Origin: Desulfobacteraceae bacterium | GTDB lineage: Bacteria > Desulfobacterota > Desulfobacteria > Desulfobacterales > Desulfatirhabdiaceae | Assembly (NCBI GenBank): GCA_027325475.1 | Contig: DAIEFO010000009.1 | Location: 1 to 18,319 of the forward strand | Length of the DNA: 18,319 nt | Reading direction: 5' to 3' | Shown: positions 13,926-18,319 of the stretch, in pieces | Numbering within the stretch: position 1 is the first letter of the stretch | Layout: the number at the start of each line of letters is the position of its first letter | Program-made: the position numbers and the translations under genes | The notes under the pieces: model-generated | The model's database searches: none | Told to the model about the DNA's origin: nothing | The model's input: only the letters and a program-made list of their open reading frames with translations

Positions 13926-15052
13926 GCCTTTCCAGAGCCTATGTTCATTAAAATACCGATAGACGCCATGCTCATGACCAGAGATGTCCCCCCATAACTC
14001 AAAAATGGCAGCGGGAGCCCTTTCGTTGGAATCATGCCCAGCGCTACACCCAGGTTGATACATACCTGAAGCCCCAAAGCAGCGGTGATTCCACTGGCCA
14101 GACAGGAACCAAAAAAATCATAAGTGTTTTTGGCGATGCTCAGTCCACTCCAGAGAATCAGGACATACAGAAACAGAACCGTCAGAACTCCTACCAGGCC
14201 CAGTTCCTCTCCGATCACCGAAAAAATGAAGTCTGTATGCGGTTCGGGAAGATAGAAAAGCTTCTGAAAGCCCTTTCCAATGCCTGTGCCCCATATTCCG
14301 CCGCTGCCAAAAGCCATGAGTGAGTGTACAATCTGATAGGCTTCACCGGATGAGTGCTGCCAGGGATGGAGAAACGCAGACCAGCGTTCGATACGATATT
14401 CAGCGCTCATCATATGAATGTAGGCAAACGGCATGATCGCCAGTACCGATATCACCAGATAGCGCACCGGAACGCCCGCCACAAACATCATGACCCAGGT
14501 AATGGCTGCCAGAATCACCACAGAACCAAAATCCGGCTGCAAAATGATCAGCCCGGCAAAAATCATCAGAAAAAATACATGGGGCAAAAATCCGATAAAA
14601 AACGACTGAATCCTGTTCTGTTTTTTATCAAGCGAATACGCCAGGAAAATGACCAGTACCATCCGGGCGAATTCCGAAGGCTGAAATCTGAAACCGAGAA
14701 GCAGCAGCCACCGTTTTGCGCCGTTGACCTTAACCCCGAAAGGTGTAAATTTGACCGCCAGCAGCAAAACGATGGCCGTCAGAAACAGTACATAGGCTTT
14801 TCTCCGATAGAAATCATAGGGAATATTGCGGCATAGCAGCAGAGCCATAAGTCCGACAACGACAAATTCGCTCTGACGAATCAGATAAAACAGGTCGTTG
14901 CCATGGTGTTTTCGGATGGCGATGGCGGAGCTGGCACTATATACCATGACGATGCCGAAACCCACCAGCACCAGCATGGGAAAAAACAACCTGAAATCAT
15001 AGCTCAACTTCCGGTATGCCCGCCACCGGACAGGCGCTGCTTCAGATTTCAT
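13922..15052 (-). CDS. ftsW: Septal peptidoglycan glycosyltransferase FtsW (SEDS family)
   Basis: FtsW polymerises lipid II at the septum together with the transpeptidase FtsI. This polytopic protein has 376 residues and about ten membrane segments, the first near residues 23-42 (LFFPMLVLVGFGIVMVYSAS). SEDS landmarks are GAKRWL (111-116), QPSEFAR (124-130), QPDFGS (172-177), PEPHTDFIF with the catalytic Asp274, GEELG (281-285) and PTKGLPLPFLSYGG (342-355). FtsW is preferred over RodA because the gene lies between murD and murG in the division cluster. It starts inside the murD stop (ATGA) and ends inside the murG start (ATGA), so it is probably translated as part of a coupled chain. Confidence 0.97.
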   Translation of the reverse strand: MKSEAAPVRWRAYRKLSYDFRLFFPMLVLVGFGIVMVYSASSAIAIRKHHGNDLFYLIRQSEFVVVGLMALLLCRNIPYDFYRRKAYVLFLTAIVLLLAVKFTPFGVKVNGAKRWLLLLGFRFQPSEFARMVLVIFLAYSLDKKQNRIQSFFIGFLPHVFFLMIFAGLIILQPDFGSVVILAAITWVMMFVAGVPVRYLVISVLAIMPFAYIHMMSAEYRIERWSAFLHPWQHSSGEAYQIVHSLMAFGSGGIWGTGIGKGFQKLFYLPEPHTDFIFSVIGEELGLVGVLTVLFLYVLILWSGLSIAKNTYDFFGSCLASGITAALGLQVCINLGVALGMIPTKGLPLPFLSYGGTSLVMSMASIGILMNIGSGKA

Positions 15053-16455
15053 TGAAGATGGTTTACCTCATCCTGATAGACATTTCCGCGATGCGCATAG
15101 CTCTTGAACATGTCAAAACTGGAGCAGGCCGGTGACAGGAGCACCACATCTCCGCTTTTGCTCATCTGGAATGCCATTGCAACGGCGTCCGCCATTGAAG
15201 CAGCCTGCTGTGTCGGTACGATATTTCCCAAAGCCGTTGTAATGATATCTGCGGCCTCTCCCATCACGATCAGGCGCTTGACGCGATTCTGAATGACAGG
15301 CTCCAGAATTCTGTAATCGCCGCCTTTGTCTATGCCTCCCATTATCAGAACAACCGGCTGCTCGAAACATTCCAGCGCCCGATACACCGCACCAATATTG
15401 GTGGCTTTGGAATCATCCACATAAGTGACGCCGTGAAGCGTTCGTACGAACTCGATACGGTGTGGGAGTCCTTTGAAATTATTCAGAGCCATCTGGATGC
15501 CCTTGACGGAAGCGCCGGCGGCGAGAGCGGCCATGGCCGCCGCGCTGATATTGTCGAAATTGTGCTTTCCGTACAATCGGGAGCGGGAAATGTCTATCCG
15601 GAAAATGCCATCCGCCCTGTGATCTGCCGGATGATCAGGTTTTGGCGAAACATTTCTGGAAAAACAATTTTCTGTTTTTACCCGCAATGTTCCGTCCGCG
15701 ATTTCTGCGCTTCCCCTTTGTTCTGGCACAGGGTCACCGAATACCCAGCGGCGCCCCGGTATCTGGTCTGAAAATCGGCGAATCCATGGATCCGAGCCGT
15801 TGATGATGGCGATATCCCTGTCTGTCTGGTTCTGGAATATTCTGAGCTTTGAAGTTGCATACGCAGACATGTCGGGATACCGGTCCAGATGGTCTTCGGT
15901 GATGTTGAGCAAAATGCCGATATCCGGACGGAACGTGGAAATGGTGTCCAGTTGAAAGCTGCTGACTTCGAGTACGATCCAGTCCGCGTTTTCATCTCTG
16001 TCCACGTAGCCTATCAGCGGATCGCCGATATTGCCGCCGACAAACACTTTCAGGCCGCAGGACTTCAACATGCTTCCTATAAGTGATGTGACGGTGGTTT
16101 TACCATTGGTGCCGGTGATTGCAATGATGGGGGCGGTTACAAAACGGGACGCCAGTTCAATCTCTCCTATGACGCAAACCCCGTTGCTTCTGGCGCGCAT
16201 CAGAAAATCGGAGGTGTGCGGCACTCCGGGACTCAGCACGATCATGTCTGCGGTGTCACAACCCTTTGCATACGGGTTTCCCAGCAACGTTTCGATTCCC
16301 AGTTGCTTCAGTTCCGTGACTGCAGGGCTCATCTTTTTTTCGGAAGCCATGTCTGTCGCCGTAACGATCGCGCCCCTGTGATGCAGAAACTTTGCCGTTG
16401 CCAGACCGGTCATGCCCAGACCGATGACATGAATTTTTTTTTGATATAAATCCAT
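15049..16455 (-). CDS. murD: UDP-N-acetylmuramoyl-L-alanine--D-glutamate ligase MurD
   Basis: MurD adds D-glutamate to UDP-MurNAc-L-Ala with ATP in the cytoplasm. The protein has 468 residues, within the family range. The N-terminal domain opens with HVIGLGMTGLATAKF (9-23) and has LSPGVP (74-79). The ATP loop is AITGTNGKTTVTS (112-124). The central domain has EVSSFQL and ITEDHLDRY, and the C-terminal domain has LPHRIEFV, VDDSKATN, IMGGIDKGGDY and LSPACSSFDMF. Residues about 245-290 hold a low-similarity stretch rich in charged residues and His, probably a loop insertion. It starts three bases after the mraY stop without a strong Shine-Dalgarno and overlaps ftsW by ATGA. Confidence 0.98.
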   Translation of the reverse strand: MDLYQKKIHVIGLGMTGLATAKFLHHRGAIVTATDMASEKKMSPAVTELKQLGIETLLGNPYAKGCDTADMIVLSPGVPHTSDFLMRARSNGVCVIGEIELASRFVTAPIIAITGTNGKTTVTSLIGSMLKSCGLKVFVGGNIGDPLIGYVDRDENADWIVLEVSSFQLDTISTFRPDIGILLNITEDHLDRYPDMSAYATSKLRIFQNQTDRDIAIINGSDPWIRRFSDQIPGRRWVFGDPVPEQRGSAEIADGTLRVKTENCFSRNVSPKPDHPADHRADGIFRIDISRSRLYGKHNFDNISAAAMAALAAGASVKGIQMALNNFKGLPHRIEFVRTLHGVTYVDDSKATNIGAVYRALECFEQPVVLIMGGIDKGGDYRILEPVIQNRVKRLIVMGEAADIITTALGNIVPTQQAASMADAVAMAFQMSKSGDVVLLSPACSSFDMFKSYAHRGNVYQDEVNHLQ

Positions 16456-16458
16456 ATG

Positions 16459-17538
16459 TTATCTAAGCTTCAGTGTGCTGATGGCTACCAGTGAAAGCGC
16501 TATGGCAATAATCCAGAACCGGACGATCACTTTAGGCTCCGGCCATCCCTTTAGCTCGAAATGATGGTGCAGCGGCGCCATGCGGAATATCCGGCGGCCG
16601 TGCGTCAACTTGAAATATCCCACCTGGAGAATCACGGACAGCGCTTCGATGACAAAGAGGCCACCCACCAGCACCAGCAGAAGTTCCTGCTTGGTAATGA
16701 CAGCGATGGTTCCCAAAGCGCCTCCAAGGGACAGCGAGCCCACATCTCCCATAAATACCTGCGCCGGATAGGCGTTGAACCATAAAAATCCCAGTCCTGC
16801 GCCTGCCATGGCTCCGCAAAAAACCGCCAGTTCACCGCTTTCGGCCACATAGGATATTTGCAGATAATCGGCGATCTTGTAATGCCCTCCCACATAGCAG
16901 AACACCATATAGGTTACCGCTGCGATAATGCTTGGACCAATGGCCAGCCCGTCCAGCCCGTCGGTCAGGTTGACGGCGTTGGATGTTCCGACGATGACAA
17001 AGACAGCGAATGGAATATACCACACTCCCAGATCCGGTGAAAATGTTTTAAAAAAGGGAAATGTGACATCGGTTGAAAATTCTGGGGACAGATACAGACA
17101 GACGGTTCCGATGAAAGCGATCAAAATTTGAAGCAGGAGTTTCTGTCTGGCGCTCAGGCCCATGCTTTGTTTTTTGACCTGCATGAGGTAGTCATCTATA
17201 AAGCCGATCAGACCAAACCCTGCCGTAATACCCAGCACGACCCAGATATAGATATTTTTCAGGTTGGCCCACAGCAGCGAAGAGCCCAGGATGGCGGTGA
17301 TAATCAATGCGCCACCCATCGTGGGGGTACCGGCTTTTTTCAAATGGGTTTTGGGGCCGTCTTCACGGATATACTGCCCGACCTGAAGATAGCTGAGCTT
17401 TCGGATAGCCCAGGGCCCTAAAAGAAAACAGATCAGGAAAGCCGTCAATGTGGCATAAATTGTACGGAAGGTGATATATCGGAATACATTAAAAACCGAT
17501 ATGGATGTATGTAACGGATATAAAAAAAGATACAGCAT
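16459..17538 (-). CDS. mraY: Phospho-N-acetylmuramoyl-pentapeptide-transferase MraY
   Basis: MraY transfers phospho-MurNAc-pentapeptide to undecaprenyl phosphate, giving lipid I in the inner membrane. It has 359 residues and about ten membrane segments, like the E. coli enzyme. The N-terminus matches MraY (FNVFRYITFRT at 16-26), and the catalytic motifs are intact: GFIDDY (112-117), NAVNLTDGLDGLA (187-199), FMGDVGSL (262-269) and APLHHHFELKGW (321-332). The start at 17538 fits the family's N-terminus although no Shine-Dalgarno is evident before it. A 47-bp gap separates it from murF, in which I see only a GCGCGC stretch and no convincing promoter. Confidence 0.98.
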   Translation of the reverse strand: MLYLFLYPLHTSISVFNVFRYITFRTIYATLTAFLICFLLGPWAIRKLSYLQVGQYIREDGPKTHLKKAGTPTMGGALIITAILGSSLLWANLKNIYIWVVLGITAGFGLIGFIDDYLMQVKKQSMGLSARQKLLLQILIAFIGTVCLYLSPEFSTDVTFPFFKTFSPDLGVWYIPFAVFVIVGTSNAVNLTDGLDGLAIGPSIIAAVTYMVFCYVGGHYKIADYLQISYVAESGELAVFCGAMAGAGLGFLWFNAYPAQVFMGDVGSLSLGGALGTIAVITKQELLLVLVGGLFVIEALSVILQVGYFKLTHGRRIFRMAPLHHHFELKGWPEPKVIVRFWIIAIALSLVAISTLKLR

Positions 17539-17585
17539 AAATGAAATATCTGCGCGCTATGAATTGTTGTATAGAAAATGAGACG

Positions 17586-18319
17586 TCAAGAAAACGGCAA
17601 CAGCGTGCCGGAACCGCTTGAATGGCCCGCCCATCGGACGATATCGCCGGCGATCTTTTCCATTCCCATGGCGCGTGAACCTTTGATCAGTATCCAGTCG
17701 TTTTTCTGCAAATTTTCTGTGACACGTGAACGAATGTCATCAAGGTTTCCCACAAAAACAGATTCCGGCGACATGCCGGAGCCGACAGCTCCATCAGCCA
17801 CATCCTGGCTGAAATTGCCGGTGGCATACAGCTCTGACATCCCGGCGGACGCAATCTGTTCTCCGAGCCGGCGATGAAAACGTGGAGAATCCTTGCCGAG
17901 TTCCAGCATATCACCAACGATCACAATGCCTCTGGCCGCTCCTTTGAGTTCCAGAAGTGTTTGCACCGCAGCCGTCATTGATGCCGGGTTGGCGTTATAG
18001 GTGTCATCCAGAATATGAACACCCCAGGCTGTCGTTACGATATTCATCCGGCCTTTTTCAGGTTTGAAATTTTCCAGACCCGCCTTGATTTCTGCGGCGG
18101 ATAATCCCAGGGCGTATCCGACAGAGGCTGCTGCAAGCGCATTGGATACCATAAACGTACCGGCGATAGAGAGCGTCACTGGAGTGGAATCACCCGGCAA
18201 ATCGAGTGTAAACGACGTCTGTGCGCCATGCGACACAATCTGACGCGCGCGCACTTGGGCGGCATCGGCAGTACCAAAAAAAATCACCGGGGCAGAAAGT
18301 TTCGGTGCGAGTGCTTCAA
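17586..18319 (-). CDS. murF: UDP-MurNAc-tripeptide--D-Ala-D-Ala ligase MurF, C-terminal part
   Basis: About 244 codons at the 3' end of murF; the start lies beyond the right edge and the frame is open to the end of the window. MurF adds D-Ala-D-Ala to the UDP-MurNAc-tripeptide. Visible family motifs are the central-domain GTFMVSNALAA (substrate/ligand loop) and, in the C-terminal domain, DDTYNANPASM, GDMLELG and LIKGSRAMGME. The N-terminal domain and the ATP loop are not in the window. The V codon at 18285-18287 (GTG) is internal and is not a start, since readable MurF sequence continues upstream (EALAPKLSAP). It is the most upstream cluster gene visible; murE, ftsI and mraZ would be expected to the right. 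Confidence 0.95.
   Translation of the reverse strand, partial: EALAPKLSAPVIFFGTADAAQVRARQIVSHGAQTSFTLDLPGDSTPVTLSIAGTFMVSNALAAASVGYALGLSAAEIKAGLENFKPEKGRMNIVTTAWGVHILDDTYNANPASMTAAVQTLLELKGAARGIVIVGDMLELGKDSPRFHRRLGEQIASAGMSELYATGNFSQDVADGAVGSGMSPESVFVGNLDDIRSRVTENLQKNDWILIKGSRAMGMEKIAGDIVRWAGHSSGSGTLLPFS

Noticed and set aside
13926..14063. N-terminal extension of murG to 14063
   Set aside because: It would overlap ftsW by 142 bp, and the added residues do not resemble MurG. The ATGA junction at 13922-13925 is the better start.
14354..14836. Open frame of 160 codons on the plus strand, rich in Gln, His, Arg and Lys
   Set aside because: This is the expected mirror of the membrane segments of ftsW; no start signal or homology supports it.

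Overview
This window reads as ordinary chromosome from a Gram-negative bacterium, most likely a sulfate-reducer-type deltaproteobacterium (Desulfobacterota, perhaps Desulfobacterales). That placement rests on the order of the division genes, the cobalamin-type radical SAM gene directly behind ftsZ, the exported peptidase and the style of the intergenic palindromes. It is inference, because no rRNA or other marker gene is present. I find no tRNA, rRNA, CRISPR array, transposase, phage or plasmid gene.

Left part, plus strand (2-4421). The 3' end of an FMN-dependent alpha-hydroxy-acid oxidase gene overlaps, by ATGA, a gene for a protein with two ACT domains. Then come a full-length DUF711/UPF0210 gene, an M20-family zinc peptidase (PepT-like) and an exported VanX-type D-Ala-D-Ala dipeptidase. 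ACT and DUF711 proteins are a known conserved pair of unclear function. The peptidases suggest a background of amino acid and peptide or cell-wall-peptide recycling. The spacers on both sides of the DUF711 gene carry related palindromic repeat elements.

Middle part (4422-5288). A small, extremely cysteine-rich protein on the minus strand and a DUF1178 zinc-ribbon-like protein on the plus strand diverge from a 177-bp spacer that holds a long imperfect palindrome. The DUF1178 gene collides tail to tail, with a 12-bp overlap, with the next gene.

Right part, minus strand (5277-18319). This is a dcw (division and cell wall) cluster, in transcription order murF (5' end outside the window), mraY, murD, ftsW, murG, murC, murB, ftsQ, ftsA, ftsZ, then a B12-binding-type radical SAM gene. 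It covers the last cytoplasmic steps of peptidoglycan precursor synthesis (MurC, MurD, MurF, MurB), lipid I and lipid II formation (MraY, MurG), the septal SEDS glycosyltransferase (FtsW) and the core divisome (FtsQ, FtsA, FtsZ). Most junctions are ATGA overlaps or gaps of 1-9 bp, so translation is probably coupled. Only the ftsA-ftsZ gap (103 bp) and the murF-mraY gap (47 bp) are sizeable, and the former contains a plausible promoter. No ddl gene lies between murB and ftsQ.

I found no convincing new defence or mobile system. The points most worth a second look are the two-ACT/DUF711 operon with its repeats, the radical SAM gene tied to ftsZ, the MurB with Cys at the usual catalytic Ser position, and the palindromes. 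No stretch longer than 300 bases lacks a gene.
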